NCBI GenBank assembly: GCA_900551755.1
Contig: URXK01000002.1
Coordinates: 62,001-126,000, forward strand
Direction of reading: 5' to 3'
DNA length: 64,000 nt
DNA from: an uncultured Eubacterium sp.
GTDB taxonomy: Bacteria > Bacillota > Clostridia > Lachnospirales > CAG-274
In this document: positions 35,534 through 46,257 of the stretch, piece by piece
Numbering within the stretch: the stretch's first letter is position 1
How the letters are laid out: each line of letters begins with the position of its first letter
The notes under the pieces: model-generated
What the model was told of the DNA's origin: nothing
The model's database searches: none
The model's input: only the letters and a program-made list of their open reading frames with translations
Translations under genes and position numbers: made by a program

Positions 35534-36793
35534 TTATTTTACACCAATATCAGTTCTGAAATGCTTATCCTTAAAATCAACAAGTTTAACACCTTCATAA
35601 GCAATCTTAATTGCCTCATCAAGATTTTTACCAATACCAGTAATGCCTAATACTCTACCACCATTAGTAACAAACTTGCCATCTTTCAAAGCAGTACCAG
35701 CGTGGAACACAACAATGTTATCTGCCTTTTTAGCATCTTCAAGACCTGTAATCTCATAACCCTTAGTGTACTTTTCAGGATAACCACCACTAGCAAGAAC
35801 AACGCAAGCTGTGCCATTATCTTCCCATTCAACATTAACTTGGTCAAGAGTACCATCAACACAAGCCTCAAATATTTCCATTAAATCAGACTTTAATCTA
35901 GGAAGAACAACCTGTGTTTCAGGGTCACCAAAACGAGCATTATACTCTATAACCTTCATTCCCTTAGGCGTAAGCATAAGACCAAAGAAGATAATACCCT
36001 TAAAAGTTCTGCCCTCTTTATTAAGTGCGTCAACTGTAGGCTTAAATATTGTTTCCATACACTCCTTTGCAAGCTCTGGAGTGTAAACTCTTGAAGGAGA
36101 GAAAGTACCCATACCACCAGTATTTAAACCCTTGTCACCATCTAAAGCTCTTTTATGGTCTTGAGCTGATACCATTGGCACAATAGTTTTGCCATCACAA
36201 AAACTTAAAACAGACATTTCTTGACCTGTTAAAAATTCCTCAATAACAACCTTGTTACCACTTTCGCCAAACTTCTTATCAACCATAATTGTATTTAAGC
36301 CTTCTAACGCCTCATCAAGAGTATTACAAATAAGTACACCCTTTCCCAAAGCAAGACCGTCAGCCTTTAAAACAACTGGAAAATCGCCATTTTTAACATA
36401 TTCAACAGCTTTGTCATAATCGTCAAATGTTTCATAACCAGCTGTAGGAATATTATACTTTTTCATTAATTCCTTACTAAATGCCTTACTACCTTCAATA
36501 ATAGCAGCATTAGCCTTAGGACCAAATACCTTTAAGCCTTCTGACTCAAATCTATCAACAATACCACCAACAAGAGGGTCGTCCATACCAACAACTGTAA
36601 AATCAATACCCTCAGACTTAGCAAAATCAACAAGTTTATCAAACTCCATAGCACCAATAGGCACTAATTCTGCAAGTTCACCAATACCAGCATTACCTGG
36701 TGCACAATATAACTTGTCTACCTTAGGACTTTGTAAAAGTTTCCAACAAATAGCGTGTTCTCTACCACCACTACCTACAACTAAAACCTTCAT
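35534..36793 (-). CDS. purD: Phosphoribosylamine-glycine ligase (GARS)
   Basis: Second step of purine synthesis, joins glycine to phosphoribosylamine with ATP. The 419-residue ATP-grasp protein starts VLVVGSGGREHAICWKL, has VVLKADGLALGKGV (ATP loop), GTFSPS and EYNARFGDPETQVVLPR (as EYNARFGDPETQ), all normal. It is the last gene of purM-purN-purD, six bases after purN. Confidence 0.97.
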   Translation of the reverse strand: MKVLVVGSGGREHAICWKLLQSPKVDKLYCAPGNAGIGELAELVPIGAMEFDKLVDFAKSEGIDFTVVGMDDPLVGGIVDRFESEGLKVFGPKANAAIIEGSKAFSKELMKKYNIPTAGYETFDDYDKAVEYVKNGDFPVVLKADGLALGKGVLICNTLDEALEGLNTIMVDKKFGESGNKVVIEEFLTGQEMSVLSFCDGKTIVPMVSAQDHKRALDGDKGLNTGGMGTFSPSRVYTPELAKECMETIFKPTVDALNKEGRTFKGIIFFGLMLTPKGMKVIEYNARFGDPETQVVLPRLKSDLMEIFEACVDGTLDQVNVEWEDNGTACVVLASGGYPEKYTKGYEITGLEDAKKADNIVVFHAGTALKDGKFVTNGGRVLGITGIGKNLDEAIKIAYEGVKLVDFKDKHFRTDIGVK

Positions 36794-36799
36794 ACTATA

Positions 36800-37420
36800 T
36801 TATCTCCTTTTTACTATTCCATTTTCAACCTTAAGCTTGCCATCTGCAAAAAGTTTAATTGCCTCTGGGAAAATAACCCATTCAGCCTGTTCCATAACTC
36901 TTTTCTGAAGTACCTCTGGAGTATCATCATCTAAAACATCAACTGCCTTTTGCATAATAATAGGACCAGCATCACATTCAGCAGTTACAAAGTGAACAGT
37001 TGCACCTGTTACCTTAACGCCAGCCTTTAAAGCAGCCTCGTGTACGTGAAGTCCATAGTAACCTTCTCCACAAAAGCTAGGTATAAGTGCTGGGTGAATA
37101 TTCATTATTCTGTTTTCAAATTGATTAATAAAACTTGCATCTAAAATAACCATAAAGCCAGCAAGGACAATAAGGTCAATATCTCTATCCTTAAAATACT
37201 TAGCAAGAGCAAGTCCGTATTCTTCTAAACTAGAATAGTCCTTTTTGCTTATTACAGCAGTTTCAATATTTTTAGCCTTAGCTCTTTCAAGAGCATAAGC
37301 ATTAGCCTTATTGCTGACAACAGCCTTAACTTCTGCATTTATGCCACCCTTGTCAATAGCGTCCATAATTGCTTGAAGATTAGTGCCGCCGCCGCTTACT
37401 AAAGCACCAATTTTAATCAT
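36800..37420 (-). CDS. purN: Phosphoribosylglycinamide formyltransferase
   Basis: Formylates GAR with 10-formyl-THF, the third purine step. The 206-residue protein has VSGGGTNLQAI at the N-terminus, catalytic NIHPALIPSF with Asn and His, HVHEAALKAGVKVTGATVH, and catalytic Asp in AECDAGPII. Residue count is typical. It stands 56 bases after purM. Confidence 0.96.
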   Translation of the reverse strand: MIKIGALVSGGGTNLQAIMDAIDKGGINAEVKAVVSNKANAYALERAKAKNIETAVISKKDYSSLEEYGLALAKYFKDRDIDLIVLAGFMVILDASFINQFENRIMNIHPALIPSFCGEGYYGLHVHEAALKAGVKVTGATVHFVTAECDAGPIIMQKAVDVLDDDTPEVLQKRVMEQAEWVIFPEAIKLFADGKLKVENGIVKRR

Positions 37421-37476
37421 AATGTATACCTCATTTAATCAAATAAGAGCTGATGGGAATCAGCCCTTATAATAAA

Positions 37477-38502
37477 TTACTTTAACTTAATGTCAATGCC
37501 TTCGCCCTTAGTAACATTACCAATAATATAAGCCTTTTCGCCCATAGCTTCAAGAGCCTTAACAGCCTTTTCAGCATCTTCCTTAGCTACTGCTGCAACC
37601 ATACCAATACCCATATTGAAAGTATTGTACATACTCATTCTTGCAACATTACCCTTTTCTTCAAGAAGTTTGAAGATAGGAAGAATTTCCCAAGTACCTT
37701 CTTCAATGTTTACCTTAGTACCCTTTGGCATCATTCTAGGAATATTTTCAATAAAGCCACCACCAGTAACGTGACTTAAACCCTTAACATCAACCTGCTT
37801 AATAAGCTCAAGAACAGCCTTAACATAAATCTTTGTAGGAGTTAATAAAGCCTCACCTAATGTAGAACCTAAAACTTCCTCATACTTATTAAGGTTTTCC
37901 TTGTTAATATCAAACACTTTTCTAACTAAAGAATAGCCATTTGAATGGATACCACTTGATGCAATACCAACAAGAACATCTCCATCACAAATTCTGCTAC
38001 CATCAATAGACTTAGTCTTGTCCATAATACCTACAGTAAAACCTGCTAAGTCATATTCGTCAACAGGGTAGAAACCTGGCATTTCAGCTGTTTCACCACC
38101 AATAAGTGAACAGCCAGACTGTCTACAACCTTCAGCAACACCACTAACAATATCAGCAATCTTTTCAGGTTCATTCTTACCACAAGCAATATAATCAAGG
38201 AAGAATAAAGGCTCTGCACCACTGCAAACTACATCATTTACACACATAGCTACAGCATCAATACCAATAGTGTCGTGCTTATCCATTTCAAAAGCTATTT
38301 TAAGCTTAGTACCTACACCGTCAGTACCACTGACAAGAACAGGCTCCTCCATATCCTTAGCCTTAGCAATGCTAAAAAGACCGCCAAAACCACCAATATC
38401 TGTTAATACTTCAGGTCTAAATGTACTCTTAACGTGACCTTTCATTAATTCGACAGCCTTATAACCTGCCTCTACATCTACACCAGCTGATTTATAGTCC
38501 AT
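37477..38502 (-). CDS. purM: Phosphoribosylformylglycinamidine cyclo-ligase (AIRS)
   Basis: Forms the imidazole ring of AIR. The 341-residue protein has the [12 protein letters not shown] start, [25 protein letters not shown] and [13 protein letters not shown]. The ATG at 38502 follows TAAGGAGGATAACT; the frame to 38526 adds eight residues across the ribosome site. First gene of the run; a near-consensus promoter lies upstream. Confidence 0.97.
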   Translation of the reverse strand: MDYKSAGVDVEAGYKAVELMKGHVKSTFRPEVLTDIGGFGGLFSIAKAKDMEEPVLVSGTDGVGTKLKIAFEMDKHDTIGIDAVAMCVNDVVCSGAEPLFFLDYIACGKNEPEKIADIVSGVAEGCRQSGCSLIGGETAEMPGFYPVDEYDLAGFTVGIMDKTKSIDGSRICDGDVLVGIASSGIHSNGYSLVRKVFDINKENLNKYEEVLGSTLGEALLTPTKIYVKAVLELIKQVDVKGLSHVTGGGFIENIPRMMPKGTKVNIEEGTWEILPIFKLLEEKGNVARMSMYNTFNMGIGMVAAVAKEDAEKAVKALEAMGEKAYIIGNVTKGEGIDIKLK

Positions 38503-38550
38503 AGTTATCCTCCTTAAATTATACAACTAGATTTTAATACATATATTTCT

Positions 38551-38579
38551 ATTTTAAAATAAATACCTAAAAATGTCAA
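38551..38579 (-). promoter_or_regulatory. Promoter for purM-purN-purD
   Basis: Minus-strand TTGACA (38579-38574), 17 bases, TAAAAT (38556-38551). The -35 overlaps the stop region of the upstream peptidase gene. The leader of about 45 bases is too short for a purine riboswitch. Confidence 0.75.
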
Positions 38580-41251
38580 TCAATCCTATACAATTCTTTA
38601 AAAATTTGACAATTTTTTATATTCTTCTCCAATCCAACGGTACAAAAACCATTAATTTTAACATTTGCAAGGTTATTGCCAAAATCTGCAATAGCCTTTG
38701 GAGTAGCTGAAAGTATTTGTTCTCGTCTTTTTAAAACAGTTTCCTTTGTTTCTGAATTAAACTTTTTACGCATTGCAATTCTTGTTAAAAGATGTTTCTT
38801 AATCGGTTTATCAATGTCATTTATTGTACCAATTATAAATCTGTCAATATCTGATTGTGTATACTTACTTTCTGCAATATACTTTCCAGCATTTTTAAAC
38901 ACATCATAAGTTTTTTCAAAATTAGGGTCTCTATAGCTATACATATAGCTGTAATTCTTACCTAAGCTACAGCCACCACCATAAGCACCGCCTTCAAGTC
39001 TTACTTTATCCCACAAATATTCTCTTGATATAATTTGCTGAACAACCCTTGATATACCATCAGAACAGTCCATTTCAAAAGCCACTGCATTAAAGTTTAC
39101 ATTACCATCAATTATAATACCCTTGCTATTACCTAAAATATCAGAGCTTATAACATTAAGACTTCCTCCACTATTAAGTACACTTAAAGCATCTTCAACA
39201 AGAGAAATAATTTTTTCCTTATCTTCCTTAGCACCAGCTACAGCATAAAAAGCATTGCCCCTATTAAATACACTCTTAACCATACTTACATCATTAGCTA
39301 TAATATCAACTTCATTTGAAAGGTAAGTATAATAATCTGTACCCTTTGCTCGGCTATCCCAATAATAAGCTGTTGAAACTTGACCTAAAGCCTCGCCAAT
39401 AGCCTTACTATTGCCACCTTCAATATATCCACTTCTAATATTTTGCTTAGCCTCAGACACTAATCTTAATATTCTATCTTTATCATTAAAATTTTGACAA
39501 ATAACACTTTTAAAAATATCAAGAGATTTTTCAAAGTTTTCTTTAAGGCACTTTATTCTAAAAAGAAGAACCGGTCTATATTCATCTTTTTTCTGCAATG
39601 TTGTGACTTCTGTGCTAAATCCACCAGTATAGTAGTCAATGTCATTAGAAAGATTTTCATCATAAATATCAGCTATTGCTTTATAAGTACTTAAAGCAGT
39701 TAAGTTATCAAAACTACTAACATCAAAATAAATATCAGTATATATAATATCGCCACTTTCAAGAGGGACAAATATATTTTCATTTTCAGAGTCGTACTTT
39801 ACCTTAAAACTATCCTTAGATATATCACTAACTTTGGTTGACATAAGTTTTTTAACTTCTTCTGGACTATCCTCTTGACTTTGATAATCTAAAAGAGTTT
39901 TATTATTTTCTTCAACAGGCTTTTTTTCTTCTTTAACAACATTTTCATCAGCAATTAAAATGCCGTAAGAGCCTTTATCCACAAAATATTCCTCTATTAA
40001 ATCTTTAATATTGATTTTTTCCATATTTTCAAATATTTCATTGATTTTAATTGGCTCAAAATTTTCCCTGCCCTTAAGGAAATTGTTAATAAGTAACAAA
40101 CCATAAAACAAGCCCTTTGGCTTATAACCAAAGTCCTCCTCCTTAAAGAAAAACTTTATGCTGTTTATAACACCCTTAAGTTTATAATCATCAACACCAT
40201 TTTTAGCTATATCCTTAAAAGTATCATTTAAAACTTTCTTAAATTTATCAGTATTGTTTTCATCTGAATTTTCCACAGTGATTTCCAAAATTGTCGATAA
40301 ACCACTATCATCAAAATCACAGCTTACCTTGTCACCTAAACCATTATTTAAAAGAGCCTCTTTAATATTTCCTCCCTCTGTATAACAAAGGAGAGTTGAA
40401 AGTACACCTAACATAGTACACTTAGTAATATCATTACTTGAGCCTGTGTTAAAAGCCGCCGTAAGAATATTTTTGCTCTTTGTATTGTAATGAATGTTAA
40501 TATCAATATTATCATTTACTACAACCTTGTTAGGCTTTGGAGGTTCTTTATATTCAAAGTCACTTAAAAATTCATTATCAAGTATGTTAAGATACTCATT
40601 AATATCAATATCACCGTATAAATAAATAACAGCATTTGATGGATGGTAATGATTTTTATGAAAATCTAAAAATTCCTCATAAGAAAGGTCTGTTATATAA
40701 TCTGGATTTCCACCAGCATCATTAGCATAACCACAACCCTCAAATATTTTTTTATTAAGTGTTTCTGAAAGTACAACAGCTGGGTCTGAATACACACCTT
40801 TCATTTCATTTAAAACAATACCATTGTAATTTTTACCATCACTATTCCAGCCCTCTTGTCTAAAAATACCCTCATTTTTATACATCAAAGGTCTAAAAAC
40901 AGCGTCACAATAAACCCTCATAAGGGTTTTAAAATCTGCCTCATTTGTACTACCTATAGGATAAACAGTTTTATCTCTGTAAGTCATAGCATTAAGATAA
41001 GTGTGTATTGAGCCTTTATCAAGTATGTTAAAAGGGTCTTTAACATTAAAGTTTTCAGAGCCACATAAAACACTATGCTCTACAATATGAGGTATGCCTT
41101 TGTCATTATCAGGCAAAGTATTAAATCCTATTGTAAATACCCTGTCTTTGTCGTCATTTTCAATATATATAAGCCTACAGCCTGAAGTATGGCTGTAAAC
41201 ATAGGCTGTACCTATGTTTTCTATTTTTTCTTGTTTGTATTGTTTAAACAT
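38576..41251 (-). CDS. M16C-family zinc metallopeptidase (presequence protease-like)
   Basis: An 891-residue clamshell peptidase without signal peptide. The inverted zinc motif HxxEH is in GIPHIVEHSVLCGSENF near residue 45, with the second Glu about 75 residues later (LNEMKGVYSDP). Four M16 domains are expected at this length, and the LEGGAYGGGC motif in the third quarter marks the M16C/PreP subfamily. It should degrade small peptides in the cytoplasm. The ATG at 41251 follows AAAGGAGAACTT; the longer frame to 41332 has no ribosome site and runs into the repeat element. Confidence 0.9.
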   Translation of the reverse strand: MFKQYKQEKIENIGTAYVYSHTSGCRLIYIENDDKDRVFTIGFNTLPDNDKGIPHIVEHSVLCGSENFNVKDPFNILDKGSIHTYLNAMTYRDKTVYPIGSTNEADFKTLMRVYCDAVFRPLMYKNEGIFRQEGWNSDGKNYNGIVLNEMKGVYSDPAVVLSETLNKKIFEGCGYANDAGGNPDYITDLSYEEFLDFHKNHYHPSNAVIYLYGDIDINEYLNILDNEFLSDFEYKEPPKPNKVVVNDNIDINIHYNTKSKNILTAAFNTGSSNDITKCTMLGVLSTLLCYTEGGNIKEALLNNGLGDKVSCDFDDSGLSTILEITVENSDENNTDKFKKVLNDTFKDIAKNGVDDYKLKGVINSIKFFFKEEDFGYKPKGLFYGLLLINNFLKGRENFEPIKINEIFENMEKINIKDLIEEYFVDKGSYGILIADENVVKEEKKPVEENNKTLLDYQSQEDSPEEVKKLMSTKVSDISKDSFKVKYDSENENIFVPLESGDIIYTDIYFDVSSFDNLTALSTYKAIADIYDENLSNDIDYYTGGFSTEVTTLQKKDEYRPVLLFRIKCLKENFEKSLDIFKSVICQNFNDKDRILRLVSEAKQNIRSGYIEGGNSKAIGEALGQVSTAYYWDSRAKGTDYYTYLSNEVDIIANDVSMVKSVFNRGNAFYAVAGAKEDKEKIISLVEDALSVLNSGGSLNVISSDILGNSKGIIIDGNVNFNAVAFEMDCSDGISRVVQQIISREYLWDKVRLEGGAYGGGCSLGKNYSYMYSYRDPNFEKTYDVFKNAGKYIAESKYTQSDIDRFIIGTINDIDKPIKKHLLTRIAMRKKFNSETKETVLKRREQILSATPKAIADFGNNLANVKINGFCTVGLEKNIKNCQIFKELYRID

Positions 41252-41339
41252 AAGTTCTCCTTTTAGTTTAATTTTATAAAAACACCTGAATTTGTAAGGG
41301 AATAATTTTTTTAAACTGTATACTAGCACCATTTACTAT

Positions 41340-41608
41340 GGACGACCAATGGTCGCCCCTACAATATACCTGTTCATATAATATAAATGTTACATTTTAT
41401 AATGTTATTGAAATAAGATTTTAGCATACGGGTAATAATAAAATTACAAATTACTTGTAGGGGCAAGCATATTGCAGAGAAAGATTTATTTTTCCGTAGA
41501 AAAAATGCTGATACTCGTCCTTATATAGGAATAAACGAACACCTAAAAATCCACAATATAGCTCCACTTGTAGGGGGGCTGTCACAAAGTGACTGAGGGG
41601 TTTCCTCT
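41340..41608. mobile_element. Second MITE-like copy with insertion, plus inverted composite palindrome
   Basis: The left end 41340-41364 matches the element at 20276-20300 base for base, and about 95 bases of interior still align. The right end (from 41455) is split by about 43 bases between AGGGGCAAGCAT and CTCGTCC (resuming near 41514). A reverse-complement copy of the GGGG-CTGTCAC...GTGACTGAGGGG palindrome with its AGCTCCAC arm follows at 41560-41608. The 414 bases between the peptidase and the TPR gene contain no gene. Confidence 0.75.
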
Positions 41609-41665
41609 ACAATTTAACTAAATAACATAATAAATAAAAGGCAGATTACAACCTGCCTTTATTAA

Positions 41666-42949
41666 CTACTCACTAGTTTTTTCACTAGCATTCTCTATAT
41701 ATCTTTGTGCTTCATTTTTAATACTTTGCACAGGGTGTTTTTCTGCCACAGTTTTAAAATAATTTAAAGCAGCAGCCGTATCTCCCTCTTTATCAGCTAT
41801 TTTACCTAACTGATACATAGAGCTATACCTAATTTCATCACCCTCACTAGTACACTTAATAGCCTTATTAAAATAATCTTTAGCACTAGTATAATCACCA
41901 TTATTACTTGCTCTTTTGCCATCACTAAAGTATTCACTAGCAGCAGCAGGCAAAACAGTTTTACAAAGGTTTGAATACTGACTCAAAACATCTTGATTAA
42001 AACCTGCTGTACTTAATGTAATAAGTTTTTCAGCAGCTTCTTCAACACTACCTTCATCATAGTAATTTTTAATATCACCTAATAACTTTACTCTTTGCTG
42101 AATTTCTTGATTATCAGCAGTATGCAATTTAGAACGAAGGTCCTCATTTTCTTGAGTAAGTCTATCAATAGTAGCTGTTTTGTTTTCTAATTCAGTATTC
42201 ATACTATTTTGAAGTACATTATAATCTGTTTGTAGCTTGTCATAATCACTTCTGTAATTTTTAGCAATAGCTGGCAAACCCATACAACCTAAAACTACAG
42301 CAGACACAACTACACCGTATATAAAATAACTAAAGCTACCACCTTGTCTTGACCTAGTTTTTGAACCTGTAGATTTAGACTTAAAAAGTATTCTTTTTTC
42401 GGGTTTAAGCAATTGATAATACTTAATAGCTATTGGGTTAGTACAGTCAATTTTAAGCACTTTTTCAGCCATTTTAAAAGCGTCTGACTCCTTACCTCTT
42501 TCAATATAACAAAGAGCAAGTAAGTTCATAGCATCAATAAGTCCCTTATTTTTTTCAAGAGCCTTTTTCAAATTTAATATTGCCATATCAGTATTACCCT
42601 GATTAGCATAGGATAAAGCCTCATTGTACTTTGTTATTGCTCCATACATTGCATCAGCCTCTCTTGCACTTTCAAGCTCAGCAATGTAATCAATAGCTAT
42701 GTTATCAGTATTTTTAAGTTTATAGCTAATGCTCCATTCAATAAGAGCATTAGCTACTCTGCCTAATCTGTAATAGCAAAGACCCATAAGATTTCTTGAG
42801 TCTACATTTTTCTTGTCAAATTCAAGGCTTTTCCTTAATTCGCCTACAGCTTCCGATATTCTATCCTCACGACAAAGCTCAAGAGCTTTATTGTAATATG
42901 TTGCAGACAAACCAACAATTTTCTTTTGTAAAGAGCCAGTGTATAGCAT
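41666..42949 (-). CDS. Membrane TPR-repeat protein
   Basis: A 427-residue protein with TPR helices on both sides of one membrane segment. Residues 15-185 hold three to four cytoplasmic TPRs (YYNKALELCREDRISEAVGE, NLMGLCYYRLGR, ILNLKKALEKN). A basic strip (KSKSTGSKTRSR) precedes the helix at about 208-228. Then come a coiled coil (about 235-285, LENKTATIDRLTQENEDL) and C-terminal TPRs (GDYTSAKDYFNKAI, YQLGKIADKEGD). Scaffold function is likely, partner unknown. GGAGTGGGGTT precedes the ATG. Last gene of the aspS run, 11 bases after a 43-residue ORF. Confidence 0.8.
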   Translation of the reverse strand: MLYTGSLQKKIVGLSATYYNKALELCREDRISEAVGELRKSLEFDKKNVDSRNLMGLCYYRLGRVANALIEWSISYKLKNTDNIAIDYIAELESAREADAMYGAITKYNEALSYANQGNTDMAILNLKKALEKNKGLIDAMNLLALCYIERGKESDAFKMAEKVLKIDCTNPIAIKYYQLLKPEKRILFKSKSTGSKTRSRQGGSFSYFIYGVVVSAVVLGCMGLPAIAKNYRSDYDKLQTDYNVLQNSMNTELENKTATIDRLTQENEDLRSKLHTADNQEIQQRVKLLGDIKNYYDEGSVEEAAEKLITLSTAGFNQDVLSQYSNLCKTVLPAAASEYFSDGKRASNNGDYTSAKDYFNKAIKCTSEGDEIRYSSMYQLGKIADKEGDTAAALNYFKTVAEKHPVQSIKNEAQRYIENASEKTSE

Positions 42950-42960
42950 AACCCCACTCC

Positions 42961-43092
42961 TTACATAGTTTTTTTCAAATCTCTGAGAATATCCATAATA
43001 TCCTCAACACCATTAGTATCTACTGCTCTAGGAACATCTTTATTCTCTGGCAGTGGTGAAAATTTAGCAAGTTCAGCCTTAAAATCTAACAT
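42961..43092 (-). CDS. Small conserved-looking ORF (43 residues)
   Basis: Starts MLDFKAELAKFSPLPEN and ends DIMDILRDLKKTM; an acidic/amphipathic helix is likely at the C-terminus. GAGGTGGACT precedes the ATG at 43092 with good spacing. It fits tightly between aspS (12 bases upstream) and the TPR gene (11 bases downstream), on the same strand, which supports a real gene. Function not recognised. Confidence 0.65.
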   Translation of the reverse strand: MLDFKAELAKFSPLPENKDVPRAVDTNGVEDIMDILRDLKKTM

Positions 43093-43104
43093 AGTCCACC
43101 TCAA

Positions 43105-44910
43105 TTATTCTTCACTAGTATTAACAGTTTTTGAAATTTCAATACCTAATTCTTCTAACTGCTTTTCGTCAACAATATCTGGTGCGTTAGTAAGTAAACA
43201 GCTTGCGTCCTTAACCTTAGGGAAAGCAATAACATCTCTAATACTTTCTGTATCGTTTAAGAGCATTACCATTCTATCAAGACCAAATGCTAAACCACCG
43301 TGTGGTGGAGCACCATACTTGAAGGCATCAAGAAGGAAACCAAATCTTTCCTGTGCGTCCTCTGGAGTAAAGCCTAAAAGCTTAAACATCATTTGCTGTA
43401 TTTCCTGAGAGTGAATTCTAATAGAACCACCACCAAGTTCACAACCATTAAGAACCATATCATAAGCCTTAGCTCTTACTCTACCTGGGTCAGACTCAAC
43501 ATACTGTAAATCTTCGTCCATAGGAGCAGTAAATGGGTGGTGAACAGCAACAAATCTTTCTTCTTCTTCACTATATTCAAGAAGTGGGAATTCAGTAACC
43601 CATAAGAACTTATACTCACTGTTATCAAGAATTTCAAGTCGCTTAGCAACTTCAAGTCTTAATGCACCAAGAGCGTCAAATACAACCTTATTCTTATCTG
43701 CACAAAGTAAAATTAAATCGCCAGCCTTAGCATCAAAGCGTTCAGCAATCTTCTTGATAGTTTCATTGTCAAAGAACTTAGAAATTGTAGTCTTGTATGT
43801 GCCATCATCATTGCAAACAATCCAAGCAAGACCCTTAGCTCCATAAGTCTTAGCAACATCTACAAGAGAGTCAATCTTCTTTCTAGGGAAGTGACCACAA
43901 CCCTCTGCATTAATACCTCTAACAGAACCACCAGCATCAATAGCATTCTGGAATACACCAAATTCAGAACCATTAACAATATCAGTAATGTTCTTTAATT
44001 CCATACCAAATCTAATATCAGGCTTATCAGAACCAAATCTTTCCATAGCCTCACAATATGGCATTCTTAAGAAAGGTGTCTGAACATCAATACCCTTTAA
44101 TTCCTTAAAGACTTTCTTAATAAGTCTTTCATTTACACTCATAACATCTTCTTCTTCAACAAATGAAAGTTCCATATCAATCTGTGTAAATTCAGGCTGT
44201 CTATCTGCTCTTAAGTCCTCATCTCTGAAACACTTAGCAATCTGGAAATACTTATCAAAACCAGATACCATTAAAAGCTGCTTAAAAAGCTGTGGGCTCT
44301 GTGGTAAACCATAGAATGTACCTGGGTGAACTCTTGATGGTACAATATAATCTCTTGCACCCTCTGGAGTTGACTTGCCTAAAATAGGAGTATCAATTTC
44401 AATAAAACCTTCTTCTGTTAAGAACTGTCTTACTGCCTGACAAAGCTTATGTCTTAAAATAATATTTTCAGCTACACTTGGTCTTCTTAAATCAAGGTAT
44501 CTATACTTTAATCTAAGCTCTGTACTTACATTAATGTTATCTTCAATCTGGAAAGGAGGTGTATCAGACTCAGATAAAATCTTCATTGACTCAACACTAA
44601 CTTCAATCTTACCAGTTTTCATATTAGGATTGATATTTTCAGGAGTTCTTGCCTGTACCTTACCTGTTACAGCAATTACATACTCACTTCTAATTTCACT
44701 TTCCTTAGCAATAACATCTTCACTGCTGTTGTCCTTATCAACAACAACCTGAACAATACCTGTTCTATCTCTTAAAAGTACAAATGAAAAGTGACCAAAT
44801 TCTCTCTTACGGCTTACCCAGCCCATAAGTGTCACTTCTTTGCCAACCATTGCTTCGTTTACATCACAGCAATAGCAGCTTCTTTTTAAACCTTCCATTA
44901 ACTCTGCCAT
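43105..44910 (-). CDS. aspS: Aspartate-tRNA ligase
   Basis: Class II synthetase of 601 residues, the normal bacterial size with a GAD insertion. Anticodon-binding OB domain (residues 1-115, [20 protein letters not shown] in the order [20 protein letters not shown]), motif 2 [18 protein letters not shown], and motif 3 [13 protein letters not shown] are intact. GGAGATAATTAAAA precedes the ATG. It follows hisS by two bases, a pairing common in Firmicutes. Confidence 0.97.
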   Translation of the reverse strand: MAELMEGLKRSCYCCDVNEAMVGKEVTLMGWVSRKREFGHFSFVLLRDRTGIVQVVVDKDNSSEDVIAKESEIRSEYVIAVTGKVQARTPENINPNMKTGKIEVSVESMKILSESDTPPFQIEDNINVSTELRLKYRYLDLRRPSVAENIILRHKLCQAVRQFLTEEGFIEIDTPILGKSTPEGARDYIVPSRVHPGTFYGLPQSPQLFKQLLMVSGFDKYFQIAKCFRDEDLRADRQPEFTQIDMELSFVEEEDVMSVNERLIKKVFKELKGIDVQTPFLRMPYCEAMERFGSDKPDIRFGMELKNITDIVNGSEFGVFQNAIDAGGSVRGINAEGCGHFPRKKIDSLVDVAKTYGAKGLAWIVCNDDGTYKTTISKFFDNETIKKIAERFDAKAGDLILLCADKNKVVFDALGALRLEVAKRLEILDNSEYKFLWVTEFPLLEYSEEEERFVAVHHPFTAPMDEDLQYVESDPGRVRAKAYDMVLNGCELGGGSIRIHSQEIQQMMFKLLGFTPEDAQERFGFLLDAFKYGAPPHGGLAFGLDRMVMLLNDTESIRDVIAFPKVKDASCLLTNAPDIVDEKQLEELGIEISKTVNTSEE

Positions 44911-44912
44911 TT

Positions 44913-46244
44913 TTAATTATCTCCAATCTGTTTTTTTATTTCATTGCCAATGTTCTCAAGCTCAACTGTTACCTGTTCACCAGTTGTCATATTCTTAAGT
45001 GCAACTGTGTTAGAATTAACTTCATCTTCACCAATAACAGCAACAAAAGGAATACCTAACTTATTAGCATACTTCATTTTGTGCTTCATACCCTTATTAG
45101 CATAATAGCAGTCAGCAGTAAAACCAGCTTTTCTTATTTCACTAGCAGTTTTTAAAGCATAAGATAAATCTATATTCATTGGAAGAACAAGACAATCTGT
45201 AAGGCTTGCCTTTTCAGCCTTTATGATGCCAGCATCTTTAAGCTGAGAGAAAAGTCTTGTAAGACCAATAGAAATACCAATACCAGGCATTTTGTTGTTA
45301 GTATAATAACCAGTAAGATTATCATATCTACCACCAGAGCAAACACTACCTAAACCTCTGTAATCATCAAGTACAGTTTCATAAACAGTGCCAGTATAAT
45401 AATCAAGACCTCTAGCAATTGTAAGGTCAATAGTAAAGTAGTCCTCCTCAATGCCAAAGGCTCTCATATATTCAGTAACCTTTTCAAGCTCATCTACACC
45501 TTCATTAAATTTATCATTATCAATAGCCATAGCTCTTAAAGCCTCTATCTTTTGACTATCACTACCAGATATTAAAATAAAGTCAATAATCTTGTTGATT
45601 TTTTCATCATCAATACCAAGCTCTTTAAGCTCTTCAACTACATTTTCTTTACCAATCTTATCAATCTTATCAATATTTCTTAATATGTCTGAAATTTTAT
45701 CTTCAAGTCCAAGGCTTTCAAAAAATCCATTTAAAACCTTTCTGTTGTTTAATCTAACAGTAAACTTGCCAAAATCAAGTTTTCTAAATACATTGTAAAT
45801 AACAGCAGGCATTTCAGCATCATAAGCAATATCAAGTTCTTCATTGCCAATAATATCAATATCACACTGATAAAACTCTCTAAATCTACCCTTTTGTGGT
45901 CTTTCACCTCTATATACCTTGCTCATCTGGTATCTCTTAAATGGGAAAGTAAGCTGTCCAGAATGTTGTGCAACATATCTTGCAAGAGGTACAGTAAGGT
46001 CAAATCTTAAAGCAAGGTCATTGTCACCTTTGTTAAATCTGTAAATCTGCTTTTCAGTTTCACCACCAGCCTTAGCCAAAAGAACTTCTGAAAGCTCAAT
46101 AACAGGTGTATCAAGAGGTAAAAAGCCAAAACTTTCATAAACCTCTCTTATAGTGTCATAAATTTTGTTAAATAAAATCTGGTCCTCTGGAAGAAGTTCC
46201 ATAAAACCAGTTAATATTCTAGGTTTTACCTTATCCTTTGCCAT
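44913..46244 (-). CDS. hisS: Histidine-tRNA ligase
   Basis: Class II synthetase, 443 residues. Motif 1 region has the divergent start [14 protein letters not shown] in place of the classical RGTxD; motif 2 is [20 protein letters not shown] (given in two parts [18 protein letters not shown]); the His-specific motifs [13 protein letters not shown] and GGRYDNL are clear. The divergent N-terminus occurs in a known subgroup of clostridial HisRS. AAAGGAGATAACT precedes the ATG. Sits between hemZ and aspS. Confidence 0.95.
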   Translation of the reverse strand: MAKDKVKPRILTGFMELLPEDQILFNKIYDTIREVYESFGFLPLDTPVIELSEVLLAKAGGETEKQIYRFNKGDNDLALRFDLTVPLARYVAQHSGQLTFPFKRYQMSKVYRGERPQKGRFREFYQCDIDIIGNEELDIAYDAEMPAVIYNVFRKLDFGKFTVRLNNRKVLNGFFESLGLEDKISDILRNIDKIDKIGKENVVEELKELGIDDEKINKIIDFILISGSDSQKIEALRAMAIDNDKFNEGVDELEKVTEYMRAFGIEEDYFTIDLTIARGLDYYTGTVYETVLDDYRGLGSVCSGGRYDNLTGYYTNNKMPGIGISIGLTRLFSQLKDAGIIKAEKASLTDCLVLPMNIDLSYALKTASEIRKAGFTADCYYANKGMKHKMKYANKLGIPFVAVIGEDEVNSNTVALKNMTTGEQVTVELENIGNEIKKQIGDN

Positions 46245-46257
46245 AGTTATCTCCTTT

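Noticed and set aside
38503..38550. Purine riboswitch ahead of purM
   Set aside because: The leader is only about 45 bases and lacks the conserved loops of guanine/adenine riboswitches.
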